From: Rheum nobile
Lineage: Eukaryota; Streptophyta; Magnoliopsida; Caryophyllales; Polygonaceae
Length of the DNA stretch: 64,000 bases
Assembly (NCBI GenBank): GCA_027886185.1
Contig: WOAB01000878.1
Coordinates: 6,088,001-6,152,000, forward strand
Direction: 5' to 3'
The position numbers and the translations under genes are program-made. The notes beneath the pieces were generated by a model. The model was not told the origin of the DNA. It searched no databases and worked only from the letters and a program-made list of their open reading frames with translations. Of the stretch, positions 8,578 to 20,334 are shown in pieces (position 1 is the first letter of the stretch; each line of letters begins with the position of its first letter).

Positions 8578-11300
8578 TGTAACACCCCCAATTTACACCG
8601 GAGATATTACATGCCAGTGACCTCAGACTTTATCGTCCAAAGTTACCCTAGGCTTTTCCAGAACAGACATGCTTAAATACATACACAATTACATATTAAT
8701 TGAAAGATTAAACAGCGGAAGACTTTAAATAGCCAACTTATAACATGGCTTAAATTATGACGATACATCAAGGTAACACTTAACAAACTTAAAACACTTA
8801 ACAACTTAAGTACTGGCTTTAAATCTTCGTCTGCAAGCTTCTTATCCTTCAATAGGTTACTTAAACTCCGGGAATCAACTCCTGATGTGCCGAATCGAAC
8901 GGATGACACCGGCCCACATGCAGAGAACAAAGTCCGTGGGTTAGTCTACTGAATAGACTAGCAAGGGTACAAAGCAGAGTGGTTCGAGTGATCGTGACCG
9001 TTTACTATCATTGTCCCTTGAATAAAAACCGAATGAACGATATATAACCCGGCACTTTCACGGAATGATTTAACAATTAAGATATGCACTGAAGAGAAGA
9101 CTCCAACTGAAATGAGCCTTAAGGAAATTATGACAACTGCTAGGGAACATTAAAGTTACACACACAAATGATTTAAAAGTGGACTGAGATGCTTCAGTTC
9201 ACAACCAACCTCATCGCATACAGCGAATCCAGATTGAAAAGATAACGTACTATGATCAAAGTCGAGACGAGTTTTCCTAACTGCACTATAACTTAGCTGC
9301 ACTACTCGTCGAAGGTTTATTAATCATGTACACTCGGGCACATATCTTATTTAATTACCAAACACACTTTACTGAAACACGTTAATGTTATTAAGAGCGG
9401 CACAAAGCTTAAATCTCAGGGTGACAATCATGTCGACCCAAATTAACACAACACACAAACACACACACGAGACTTAACATTATTCCGAGAACAACGGAGT
9501 TATTATTACACAGGGTGATCTTACGTTCACCCAGATTGCACTGTCACAGTGCTTACACTTTAATTTACAGGGTGACAGTTACGTCCACCCCAATTGCACT
9601 AGCTAAGTGCTTAATACACAGGACTGCAATTATGCTCATCCAATGACGCTTTCAAGGCGCTTAAAACACTTCAGATCCTTAACGGTGGATAAGAAGCATA
9701 GGTCATGACCCTTAAATTATTATCCGGAAAATAACCCGAGGAGTATTACGATTTAAAGAAACGACAAATCCTTACTTGGATTAGCATTCCTACGAACATT
9801 AAGTTATAAAGAAATGACTAATCCTTACTTGGATTAGCGTTCCCACGAACACTCGTGTTAACTAAACAGTCTAACACATCAATTATTCACATTAAAGCCA
9901 TCCAGGCAATCAACTTAAACATAGAGATAATAGAAACGGCTAATCCTTACTTGGATTAGTTTTCCTATTAACCCACATGCTATTCTAGCATTAAGATTAA
10001 ATTCACAACAATACCATCACGGTAATTATTACATATAATAGCGTTGTTCTAACAGATATACGACCTATCATAACATTACTTTAATCACGTTTATTTATGA
10101 AATTAGTTCCCAAGCAAAACAATAGTTCACCCCAATTTAATTAACAATTAAATAATTAATAATTAATGAAACATGGAATGATTAAGCAAGAGCGAACCGC
10201 CACTTGCCTTAATCCGCAGAGTTGGAACAAGCCTAACGACAACGGAATACCGATCTCGACACGGGTATAGCTCCGATAGCACAACAACCTCCGAGTCAAC
10301 CCACAAGAGAAACCCTAAGTTAGATCCAACATAAACACAGTACGAATCTAAAAACGATGAAAGAAATCGAAAGAAACACGCCTCGACGACGACCACCAAA
10401 GCCAAAAGCCAAAGAGGCATTCTGGCCTCTGGCGGCGGGCGCCGGGTTCATCACGGCGGGCGCTATGTTCATCACGGCGGTCGCCGCCATGAACACATCG
10501 GGCGCCGTGAAGAGCCCAGAAACATACGGCGAGAAAGACTCACCAAATGGCACGCGACTTGGCCTCCTTTCGACTTGCTTTGGGTTCTAACCTTCAAAGG
10601 CTACCCAAAAGCTTCACAAGGGCCACTGGAACAACACCACACTACACCGGCGATCACTCCAAAGAACTCCGGCGAGGGCAAGCTTTTCCGGCGAGACTAT
10701 TTTGAGGGATTGAAGCTTCTGATTTTAGCTCGAATCCGACCCCCAAGCCTCTCCTTTTATAGCCACAGATCGAGGGAGCACAATGATGGCTAGGAGGGTG
10801 TCGTGGCTAAAACGGTGATTGTCAGACGACTCCGACGACCACAGGGCTACGCCCCCACTAGGAAACGGCGGGCGCCGTAATTCCCTTGGTCACCGCCTTG
10901 CAAATACCCTGCGGCAGGCACTTACGGCGGGCGCCGCAAAAGCGCGACGGGCGCCGTTTTCTGGTCGTCGCGCCCAGCTAGAAGACGAGGCTACTATTTT
11001 CCTCGAGCCCTTAATGGCGGGCGCCGCCTTAACTACGGTGGTCGCCGCCACCGTGGCTTCGCCCTCCTCAGCTTTTGGACGACGTCGTCTTAAACCTTTA
11101 TAAAAATAATCGTACACGAACGAGTATTAAAATCCAAAGTATGTCGTTTGTATTTTATTTCACTGAGAAAAATATTACAGATACAGAGCACATCACAGAA
11201 TGCCTCCAACTTTCTGAATTAAATCCGACGTACTAAACGGGTGTTCGGGAAAATTCCCAAAATTCCCAAAATAATCCTTACAGAATTACGGGGTATCACA
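8578..11300 (-). repeat. Gypsy-1 3' LTR
   Basis: In plus orientation it starts TGTAACACCCCC and ends ACGGGGTATCACA. A minus-strand TATAAAAGG lies at 10753-10761. It has clusters of GGCGGGCGCCG motifs at 10427-10510 and 10865-11055 and three hairpins CTAATCCTTACTTGGATTAG or near (about 9766, 9819, 9940). Open frames inside it recur in the other LTR and are not genes. Confidence 0.92.
10753..10761 (-). promoter_or_regulatory. TATA box of Gypsy-1 3' LTR
   Basis: TATAAAAGG followed by AGAGGCTTGGGG on the minus strand. The same sequence is at 16174-16182 in the 5' LTR, where it would drive the element's transcript. Confidence 0.55.
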
Positions 11301-11313
11301 TCACCTCCCCCTT
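11301..11313 (-). other. Gypsy-1 polypurine tract
   Basis: AAGGGGGAGGTGA on the minus strand directly abuts the 3' LTR. Confidence 0.85.
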
Positions 11314-12172
11314 AAAAGAAGTTTCGACCCCGAAACTTGCAGGAAGCCAATGAGGACACTGCCTCGAAACCAATCTTACCACCTGGATCTAACATCTTCA
11401 ATCACTTCATCCTTGAAATGGATTACATGAGATATTACTCTTAATTCCTTAGGACATCATACTGAAAATGATTCATCCTCCTCAAAGCTTATGGCACAAA
11501 CTCACACATGAGAGATAGCTCCTGATCTCTCCGAACAAAACTCTACAAGTTCATTCCCTTTCCTTAAGAAATCTCAGAAGAACTCAGCGTATGAGATAAC
11601 GCTTACCACTGTACTCTTTAGATGTATAAAGACAATCCTTCATACTGAATCTTTAATACATCGGGATCATCAACATATCTCATCCTTAACTGCAACCTTT
11701 CTTCTTAGCACAACAACTCCACAACTTAATCTTCCTCAAAGAGTTGCACCTAGCCTTGTAGATGACATACTCTATGTATGAAGAAGAATCTTAGGAAAGG
11801 ATTTAGATTTAAACAACAGAGTCGACTTTCCGATTAACCTTATAGGGGACGAACATCTACGTTGCCCACAATACTCCACCACCATAAGTCCGACAGTCTT
11901 TATCCTTACTTGGCATAAGTTGTTCTCGACACTTACGGGGTTTTGTATGAACAACTAATCCGTACTGATAATGCATTCAGAAATTTCCAAAACAAAGAAA
12001 CACTTCATGTCATTAAACATTACATTAACTGTCAAAAGTTGTCCAGACAGATCACAATGCTACGGAGATTACCGACACACGTCGTTACTCCTTAATCTTA
12101 AAGAAAGACTTAACACAATTACAACTTAATGGATCAGGGTTCTTCTTCGTCGGCTTGGCTCATTACAAAGAG

Positions 12173-13441
12173 TCATTGCCCTTGGCCTGAAGACCCCATA
12201 TGCGCCTTGCCTTTATTACGAGCCATAGATTGCTCAGGAGCAGATACTTCTGGCCTTGGGTTCTGCCCACCTCCAACATTTGACGCCTGGTACGACTGCA
12301 TTGGTCCCTGACCCTTCAGTCTGCAGTAGGCTTTTATGTGGCCTTCTCTTCCACAATTATGACATACTCTCTTGTCCTTTTGGCAATTAAAACTTGTATG
12401 CCCAACTTCACCACAGTTGTGGCACTGAATTACTCTAATGCTCCAACCTGAGCCTCTGGCAGAGTCAGACTGAATTGTCTCGGTCTTAGCACGAACAGAC
12501 TTCTCAAACTTGGTAGGCGATGCCGGTCGTTTGAATGAACCAACCTGGCGATCTTGTTGCCCACCATTTCCCTTAACTTGCTTCTCCCGCTTAAGGGCAG
12601 ACTCCTCCAATGTGACTTCTGTCTTGAAGGCTGCATCCACATATTGTTCTAACGTAGAACAACCATGACGCAATATTAGAGGCTTGATCTCTGGATTCAT
12701 CCATCCATGGAAGTACCAGATCTTTTGCTCCTCGGTTGACACCTCAGGTCCAGCGTACTGCATCAAGTGATTGAACTTAGCTGCGAGCTCGGTCACCTTT
12801 AACCCATCAGTCTGCGGGTACAGAAATTCCTTATGCTTCTCCTCCCTCATAGCACGGGAAAAGAAACGGTCAGTCATCTTTGTTCTAAACATGCTCCAAT
12901 TCAGCTCGGGATGATCTGCCAGACCGGTGCTCTCCCACCATTCGCTAGCCACATCCTTGAGTTGAAGAGAGGCGATGTGTACTTTCCCAGCCTCAGTGCA
13001 ATTAATGTTCCGGAGCAACCGTTCCATATGCGAGAACCAATATGTCACCTTGACCGGTTCTCCAGTACTGTCATAGCTGTCGGGCCTCATTGAACTCACG
13101 ACTTTTAACGCTTGCCCATAAGTTCCTCTGTCCCTAACAACATTGATCTGAGGTACTTGCTCCACTGACTCCTCAACTTCAGGAATAGCCTGAGGAATTG
13201 GACCACCTCGTGCTTGTGGTGCAACTGGTCGCATAACATCTGTGATTGCCTGCATGACAATTCCTCGGATTGCCTCCACTGCTGCAGCATCAAACATCAT
13301 CGGAGCGTTGGCCTGAGCTTGGCCATTGCCTCCCTGGTTATTGTTAGAAGCAGCCTCACGCTCTTCCCCTTGATTAGCGGCGCTCCTCAGAATCAACCTT
13401 GGTTCAGCACCCGCATGGGCTGTGTTCCTTGTGTTTACCAT
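12173..13441 (-). CDS. gag: Gypsy-1 gag protein (422 aa)
   Basis: This is the structural protein that packages element RNA into virus-like particles. The frame is open from the ATG at 13441 to 12173. Residues about 100-270 form the retrotransposon gag domain (VTYWFSHMERLL, LKDVASEWWESTG, YAGPEVSTEEQKIWYFHGW). Near residues 345-375 two CCHC zinc knuckles bind RNA: CHNCGEVGHTSFNC and CHNCGREGHIKAYC, both C-X2-C-X4-H-X4-C. The frame closes after a Gly/Gln-rich tail, and the 870 bases between it and the polypurine tract encode no pol. It is the only element gene here that looks intact. It could be translated, but transposition would need enzymes from elsewhere. Confidence 0.93.
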   Translation of the reverse strand: MVNTRNTAHAGAEPRLILRSAANQGEEREAASNNNQGGNGQAQANAPMMFDAAAVEAIRGIVMQAITDVMRPVAPQARGGPIPQAIPEVEESVEQVPQINVVRDRGTYGQALKVVSSMRPDSYDSTGEPVKVTYWFSHMERLLRNINCTEAGKVHIASLQLKDVASEWWESTGLADHPELNWSMFRTKMTDRFFSRAMREEKHKEFLYPQTDGLKVTELAAKFNHLMQYAGPEVSTEEQKIWYFHGWMNPEIKPLILRHGCSTLEQYVDAAFKTEVTLEESALKREKQVKGNGGQQDRQVGSFKRPASPTKFEKSVRAKTETIQSDSARGSGWSIRVIQCHNCGEVGHTSFNCQKDKRVCHNCGREGHIKAYCRLKGQGPMQSYQASNVGGGQNPRPEVSAPEQSMARNKGKAHMGSSGQGQ

Positions 13442-13977
13442 CTTCTAGTGAATCATAACGTTACTTTAGAACTTATCCAACTTAATTATGACACTTTAGT
13501 CAAATACGTCATGATACAGATTATAGGGGTCCAAACTAATAACTTTATATTAGTCTGACTATCCTTCACTGTTAACTGCAAGAACGACCTTCTTCTTCTC
13601 ACTAAAGACTGAGAACATGGGAGAAATGTCAACCTTTAAATGACACCAATCCCTAGAATAGACAATATTCCTAAGAATGGATCTAAGGAATAAGTAACAC
13701 TTGAAGCTTGCAGAAGTTTGAAACCACTTATTAACAACCTTATTTCAAACTTCAGACCTTTAAACTTGATTATAACACAACACTTTTATAAACCAATTTA
13801 TGAATAGCATTTGAAATTCAAAATGCTAAATCCTTTAATATTAAATCACCGAGTTACTTATAACTCTTAACATTGAAATTCTCAAAATTTCTTTTTAATA
13901 TGAAATAGGTTTGAAAACAGTTTCAAAATTAATTTTCGAAAATTCTCAAACCTAACAATAGGCCAAGAATTTTAAAA

Positions 13978-13994
13978 CCATTGCTCTGATACCA
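13978..13994 (-). other. Gypsy-1 primer-binding site
   Basis: TGGTATCAGAGCAATGG on the minus strand, four bases after the 5' LTR end, complementary to the 3' end of initiator tRNA-Met. Confidence 0.9.
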
Positions 13995-13998
13995 AATC

Positions 13999-16726
13999 TG
14001 TAACACCCCCAATTTACACCGGAGATATTACATGCCAGTGACCTCAGACTTTACCGTCCAAAGTCACCCCAGGCTTTTCCAGAACAGACATGCTTAAATA
14101 CATACACAATTACATATTAATTGAAAGATTAAACAGCGGAAGACTTTAAATAGCCAACTTATAACATGGCTTAAATTATGACGATACATCAAGGTAACAC
14201 TTACCAAACTTAAAACACTTAACAACTTAAGTACTGACTTTAAATCTTCTTCTGCAAGCTTCTTATCCTTCAATAGATTACTTAAACTCCGGGAATCAAC
14301 TCCTGATGTGCCGAATCTAACGGATGACACCAGCCCACATGCAGAGAACAAAGTTCGTGGGTTAGTCTACTGAATAGACTAGCAAGGGTACAAAGCAGAG
14401 TGGTTCGAGTGATCGTGACTGTTTACTATCATTGTCCCTTGAATAAAAACCGAAGGAACGATATATAACCCGGCACTTTCACGGAATGATTTAACAATTA
14501 AGATATGCACTGAAGAGAAGACTCCAACTGAAATGAGCCTTAAGGAAATTATGACAACTGCTAGGGAACATTAAAGTTACACACACAAATGATTTAAAAG
14601 TTGACTGAGATGCTTCAGTTCACAACCAACCTCATCGCATACAGCGAATCCAGATTGAAAAGAGAACGTACTATGATCAAAGTCGAGACGAGTTTTCCTA
14701 GCTGTACTATAACTTAGTTGCACTACTCGTCGAAGGTTTATTAATCATGTGCACTCGGGCACATATCTTATTTAATTACCAAACACACTTTACTGAAACA
14801 CGTTAATGTTATTAAGAGCGGCACAAAGCTTAAATCTCAAGGTGACAATCATGTCGACCCAAATTAACACAACACACAAACACACACACGAGACTTAACA
14901 TTATTCCGAGAACAACGGAGTTATTATTACACAGGGTGATCTTACGTTCACCCAGATTACACTGCCACAGTGCTTACACTTTAATTTACAGGGTGACAGT
15001 TACGTCCACCCCAATTGCACTAGCTAAGTGCTTAATACACAGGACTGCAATTATGCTCATCCAATGGCGCTTGTAAGGCGCTTAAAACACTTCAGATCCT
15101 TAACGGTGGATAAGAAGCATAGGTCATGACCCTTAAATTATTATCCGGAAATTAACCCGAGGAGTATTACGATTTAAAGAAACGACAAATCCTTACTTGG
15201 ATTAGTGTTCCTACAAACATTAAGTTATAAAGAAACGACTAATCCTTACTTGGATTAGCGTTCCCACGAACACTCGTGTTAACTAAACAGTCTAACACAA
15301 CAATTTTTCACATTAAAGCCATCCAGGCAATCAACTTAAACATAGAGATAATAGAAACGGCTAATCCTTACTTGGATTAGTTTTCCTATTAACCCACATG
15401 CTATTCTAGCATTAAGATTAAATTCACAACAATACCATCACGGTAATTATTACATATAATAGCGTTGTTCTAACAGATATACAACCTATCATAACATTAC
15501 TTTAATCACGTTTATTTATGAAATTAGTTCCCAAGCAAAACAACAGTTCACCCCAATTTAATTAACAATTAAATAATTGATAATTAATGAAACATGGAAT
15601 GATTAAGCAAGAGCGAACCGCCACTTGCCTTAATCCGCAGAGTTGGAACAAGCCTAACGACGACGGAATACCGGGCTCGACACGGGTATAGCTTCGACAG
15701 CACAACAACCTACGAGTCGACCCACAAGAGAAACCCTAAGTTAGATCCAACATAAACACAGTACGAATCTAAAAACGATGAAAGAAATCGAAAGAAACAC
15801 GCCTCGACGATGACCACCAAAGCCAAAAGCCAAAGAGGCATTTTGGCCTCTGGCGGCGGGCGCCGGGTTCATCACGGCGGGCGCCGTGTTCATCACGGCG
15901 GTCGCCGCCATGAACACAGCGGGCGCCGTGAAGAGCCCAGAAACATACGGCGAGAAAGACTCACCAAATGGCACGCGACTTGGCCTCCTTTCGACTTGCT
16001 TTGGGTTCTAACCTTCAAAGGCTACCCAAAAGCTTCACAAGGGCCACTGGAACAACACCACGCTACACCGGCGATCACTCCAAAGAACTCCGGCGAGGGC
16101 AAGCTTTTCCGGCGAGACTATTTTGAGGGATTGAAGCTTCTGATTTTAGCTCGAATCCGACCCCCAAGCCTCTCCTTTTATAGCCACAGATCGAGGGAGC
16201 ACAATGATGGCTAGGAGGGTGTCGTGGCGGGGCTAAAACGGCGATTGTCAGACGACTCCGGCGACCACAGGGCTACGCCCCCACTAGGAAACGGCGGGCG
16301 CCGTAATTCCCTTGGTCGCCGCCTTGCAAATACCCTGCGGCGGGCACTTACGGCGGGCGCCGCAAAAGCGCGGCGGGCGCCGTTTTCTGGTCGCTGCGCC
16401 CAGCTAGAAGACGAGGCTACTATTTGCCTCGAGCCCTTAACGGCGGGCGCCGCCTTAACTACGGCGGTCGCCGCCACCGTGGCTTCGCCCTCCTCAGCTT
16501 TTGGACGACGTCGTCTTAAACCGGGATAAAAATAATCGTATAGGAACGAGTATTAAAATCCAAAGTATGTCGTCTGTATTTTATTTCACTGAGAAAAATA
16601 TTACAGATACAGAGCACATCACAGAATGCCTCCAACTTTCTGAATTAAATCTGACGTACTAAACGGGTGTTCGGGAAAATTCCAAAAATTCCAAAAATAA
16701 TCCTTACAGAATTACGGGGTATCACA
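13999..16726 (-). repeat. Gypsy-1 5' LTR
   Basis: The near-identical partner of 8578-11300, with a TATA box at 16174-16182 (minus). It keeps CG dinucleotides in several motifs where the 3' LTR has TG or CA. Confidence 0.92.
16174..16182 (-). promoter_or_regulatory. TATA box of Gypsy-1 5' LTR
   Basis: TATAAAAGG on the minus strand, the probable core promoter of the gag transcript. No initiator could be defined. Confidence 0.6.
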
Positions 16727-16727
16727 C

Positions 16728-17612
16728 TATGGAGCCTGATGGACTGTTAGAAACTTTGTACGTCTTGGGAACTGCGGTAGGGAACTGCTGCAGAACACGA
16801 CTCTCCAAGGGATCAATCGATGACGGCTGTATTCGGATAAGATTTGAATCGTGATGAACACTTTCCGAAATCAGTATTTTGCCCCTTATAAGCCTCAGGG
16901 AATCCGCAAAATCTGAAGTGAGATAAGACAAATCTACTAGTTCCTTTCAAGGCTTCTGAAGAAAACTAAACTTATAGAAATTGTGTTTTTGGATTTCGAC
17001 TTTCAACAAGTTCAGCAAGTTCTGTAGAATCACAGATTACTTGTGTATATCCAACACTAAATCCCAAAATCCTTTATATAGGCATTAGGGAGAACTTCCA
17101 GAATTAGTTATGGAAGTTAAGGGAAGTTACAGCGGCAGTTGGAAATAGTTACAACTATTTTCAGCGGTTATCAACCATTGCCAATTGACCCACAACAGTT
17201 ACTAACGGTTACTATCAGTTACAAAGTGGTTATGACGGTTATAGCGGTTACATAGTTGGTTTTACCAACAGTTACAAGCACATGAAACACGTGCCAAGAA
17301 AATCAACCAGCCATACACGTGCTTCTAGTCCCGTAGAAGGGAAATGACGCTCAATTCCCTTCACAAGAAATGAACTAATGTCTAGTTCCCTTTCCTGAAA
17401 CTATTTCCAGGGAACTTGAGCTTTTACAAGCTGTTTCAAGGGAACTTGACCCTTACATATAACATATACTTTGTTTCCCTTTGATACTCAAGTCGTTTAC
17501 ACAAGCGTGTACTCCACACACCCGAGCTCGCGTTATAACGAAATGAGTTCCCTTAGTGTCGCATGATTCCCGATCACATTAAATGGAAATGATTTCACTA
17601 AAATCACCAACA
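16728..17612 (-). repeat. Copia-1 3' LTR
   Basis: It matches 19746-20334 over its last 590 bases (17023-17612) with few differences. TATATAAAGG on the minus strand at 17071-17080 is a likely TATA box, about halfway along the LTR. Confidence 0.8.
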
Positions 17613-17627
17613 ATCCTCCCCCATTTT
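17613..17627 (-). other. Copia-1 polypurine tract
   Basis: AAATGGGGGAGGAT on the minus strand, directly upstream of the 3' LTR, primes plus-strand DNA synthesis in this element class. Confidence 0.8.
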
Positions 17628-18159
17628 AGTGTAATCATTGATTCACAAAATAAGCAAGTCTTTAACCCCAAACTCTATGCATAAACGAAAATGTCGAGAC
17701 GATTGAATTTCCGCTTAGTGTCATTACACATTCCAAACACCCTGGAATCATGGTGTCATAACGATTGAACCAATCAACCTCGTTGGGTGCATGAAGATAA
17801 TACACACATGAGTTACTTTACAATTCTATAGCGTAACTTGACTCTTTTAATGGCCCTGAGTCCTTATCCATTCATAAGCGTATGTGAAGTCAACCCGAAA
17901 CTTCATGAAGCGGCCAAACTCCACGCTCACATAGGTAGATCCTTTAGGGAAAATAAGCCCTCAATCGTGCATCTACAATCTGCACTTTTTCAAAGGAACT
18001 ATTAAGAAATACTTTTCAGCCTCTTAAACTTGTAGGAACTGAACACATACCTAGGGACAGTTCCTTTGTGCTCTTCAGTCTTCTAGGTGTGGGCTTTCCA
18101 CATTGAATTCGTTCCCAACGTTAATCAGGAACGAATTGGGTATCCCACCACTAGAAAGC

Positions 18160-19677
18160 TTATATGGGTTTTAATCCCATCCCCTTTGCTGACTTGAAAA
18201 CCAAGTCCCTTGGCAATCCTTTTGTCAAGTGATCAGCCAAAATTTGTTGTGATCGAACAAAATCCACAAAAATCACCCCATGCGTAATGAGCTCTCTTAT
18301 CGTACTATGCCTCACGCCCAAATGACGTGATTTCCCATTGTATACATAACTATATGCTTTAGCCAAAGTTGCAGCGCTATCACAATATATATATATAGGT
18401 GAAACTGGTTTTTCCCATATGGGAATTTCATAAACTAAGTTCCTAAGCCACTCTGCTTCTTTACCAGCAGCGGCTAAGGCAACAAATTCAGATTCCATTG
18501 TGGAACTTGTAATGCAAGTCTGTTTCTTGGAAGCCCATGAAATGGCTCCACCACCAAGAAGGAACACCCATCCACTAGTGGAAGAATGATCTTCTTCATT
18601 CGTAATCCAACTTGCATCTGAATACCCTTCTAAAACAGAAGGTGATCCAACATATGTAAGACCAAGATCCATAGTTCCCTTCAGGTACCGAAGTACCCTT
18701 CGAACGACTTGCCAATGATATACACTAGGGGAACTAGTATATCGACTAAGTTTCCCTACAGCAAAAGCAATATCTGGTCGAGTACTTGTCATAGCGTACA
18801 TCAAGCATCCAATAACTTTTGAATACTCAAGTTGTGACATTGCAGTTCCCTTATTAGGGAACAACTTCGAACTTGGATCATATGGAGTCTTAACAGGGGA
18901 ACTCTTGTCACAATTAAACTTCTCCAACACTTTCTGAATGTAATGAGATTGAGACAAGAATATACCCTCTGTTTCCCTTTTTATCCTAATCCCTAGGATA
19001 ACGTCGGCCTCCCCCATGTCTTTCATGGAGAATTTTGATGACAAAAATTCCTTTGCAAGATCGACTCGCCCTTGATCAGTTCCAAAGATCAACATGTAAT
19101 CCACATATAAACAAATTATAACTCCATTTCCAGAATTATCAAATTTGTTATACACACACTTGTCCGCTTGATTTAACTTAAATCCATTGGACAACACAAC
19201 CTCATCAAACTTTTGATGCCATTGCTTTGGTGCTTGCTTCAGCCCATACAAGGACTTGATCAATTTGCATACCTAATACTCTTGTCCGGGCATAACAAAC
19301 CCTTCAGGTTGTTTCATGTAAACTTCCTCCTCCAGTTTCCTATTAAGAAATGTTGTTTTCACATCCATTTGGTGGATAACCAACTTGTGAATAGCCGCTA
19401 GGGCAATCAACAGCCTAATAGTGGATATTCGAGCAACCGGTGCATAAGTATCAAAGTAGTCAGTTCCATACTTTTGTCTAAAGCCTTGAACAACCAATCG
19501 AGCCTTAAACTTGTCTATGGTTCCATCCACTTTCATCTTTCTTTTAAAGATCCACTTACTTCCCAATGGTTTACATCCAGGGGGAAGATCAACCAAGACC
19601 CACGTATTGTTTCCCATGATGGAATCCATCTCATCATTTATGGCCTCCTTCCAAAAAGACACATCTTGTGACTTCAT
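18160..19677 (-). pseudogene. Copia-1 pol fragment: reverse transcriptase and RNase H
   Basis: The frame begins within reverse transcriptase (WKEAINDEMDSI, then NNTWVLVDLPPG) and continues through SKWIFKRK, the block KSLYGLKQAP, and RNase H (STMESEFVALAAAGKEAEW, CDSAATLAKAYS, ADHLTKGLPRDL). This is the normal C-terminal order of a Ty1/copia polyprotein, which copies element RNA into DNA. A TAG at 19270-19272 interrupts it in frame. The catalytic motif reads LYVDYMLIF: its second aspartate codon is replaced by a tyrosine codon at 19096-19098. Everything upstream of reverse transcriptase is missing. It is inactive on three counts. Confidence 0.92.
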
Positions 19678-19744
19678 TGCCTCAACAAAGTTCCTTGGAT
19701 CATTCTCAACACATCTTGTGACTTCATTGCCTCAGCAAAGTTCC
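19660..19744. repeat. Direct repeat at the Copia-1 deletion junction
   Basis: A 35-bp block beginning CACATCTTGTGACTTCATTG occurs at 19660-19694 and again at 19710-19744 with one mismatch. The second copy abuts the truncated 5' LTR. Such templated filler is usual where double-strand breaks are joined by end joining. Confidence 0.8.
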
Positions 19745-19745
19745 A

Positions 19746-20334
19746 TGTAGAATCACAGATTACTTGTGTATATCCAACACTAAATCCTGAAATCCTTTAT
19801 ATAGGCATTAGGGAGAACTTCCAGAATCAGTTACAGAAGTTAAGGGAAGTTACAGCGGCAGTTGAAAACAGTTACAACTGTTTTTAGCGGTTATCAACCA
19901 TTGCCAACTGACCCACAACAGTTACCAACGGTTACTATCAGTTACAAAGTGGTTATGACGGTTATAGCGGTTACATAGTTGGTTTTACCAACAGTTACAA
20001 GCACATGAAACACGTGCCAAGAAAATCAACCAGCCATACACGTGCTTCTAGTCCCATAGAAGGGAAATGACGCTCAGTTCCCTTCACAAGAAATGAACTA
20101 ATGTCTAGTTCCCTTTCCTGAAACTATTTCCAGGGAACTTGAGCTTTTACAAGCTGTTTCAAGGGAACTTGACCCTTACATGTAACATATACTTTGTTTC
20201 CCTTTGATACTCAAGTCGTTTACACAAGCGTGTACTCCACACACCCGAGCTCGCGTTATAACGAAATGAGTTCCTTAGTGTCGCATGAATCTCGATCACA
20301 TTAAATGGAAATGATTTCACTAAAATCACCAACA
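19746..20334 (-). repeat. Copia-1 5' LTR, truncated
   Basis: It matches 17023-17612. The U5 side is missing, with the break next to GTTCCA, which resembles the LTR sequence GTTCT just before 17023 and suggests a microhomology-guided join. Confidence 0.82.

Larger units (their letters stand above)
8573..16731 (-). mobile_element. Gypsy-1, gag-only Ty3/gypsy element with long LTRs
   Basis: The element is 8578-16726 with CTATG on both sides (8573-8577, 16727-16731). LTRs are 2723 and 2728 bp and differ at about 65-70 positions by eye, roughly 2.5 percent, so the insertion is fairly recent. The 2.7-kb interior holds a primer-binding site, one gag gene and a polypurine tract but no protease, reverse transcriptase or integrase. 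It therefore resembles a TR-GAG type non-autonomous element that depends on enzymes of a relative. Long LTRs fit the Del/Tekay group, but I cannot confirm the lineage without pol. Confidence 0.9.
8574..20334 (-). mobile_element. Copia-1, truncated Ty1/copia element carrying a nested gypsy
   Basis: The minus-strand element has a 3' LTR (about 16728-17612, plus four bases left of Gypsy-1 at 8574-8577), a polypurine tract at 17613-17627, a 3' part of pol, and a 5' LTR that survives only as 19746-20334. The LTR start TGTTGGTGATTTTAG (minus) is seen at both 17612 and 20334. The target duplication is TGGAC. The 3' terminus would read CCATA rather than the canonical CA, so that boundary is less certain. 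The primer-binding site, gag, protease, integrase and start of reverse transcriptase are lost in a deletion. Confidence 0.75.

Noticed and set aside
8673..8930. 85-codon minus frame that also occurs at 14094-14351
   Set aside because: Both lie at the same place in the two Gypsy-1 LTRs; there is no known domain and the repetition follows from the LTR pair.
9421..9640. Repeats with ACAGGGTGA as a separate satellite
   Set aside because: They occur at equal places in both Gypsy-1 LTRs and are part of the LTR.
10357..11117. GC-rich open frames rich in Ala, Arg and Gly
   Set aside because: They are read through the GGCGGGCGCCG motif clusters of the LTR on both strands and are shadow frames.
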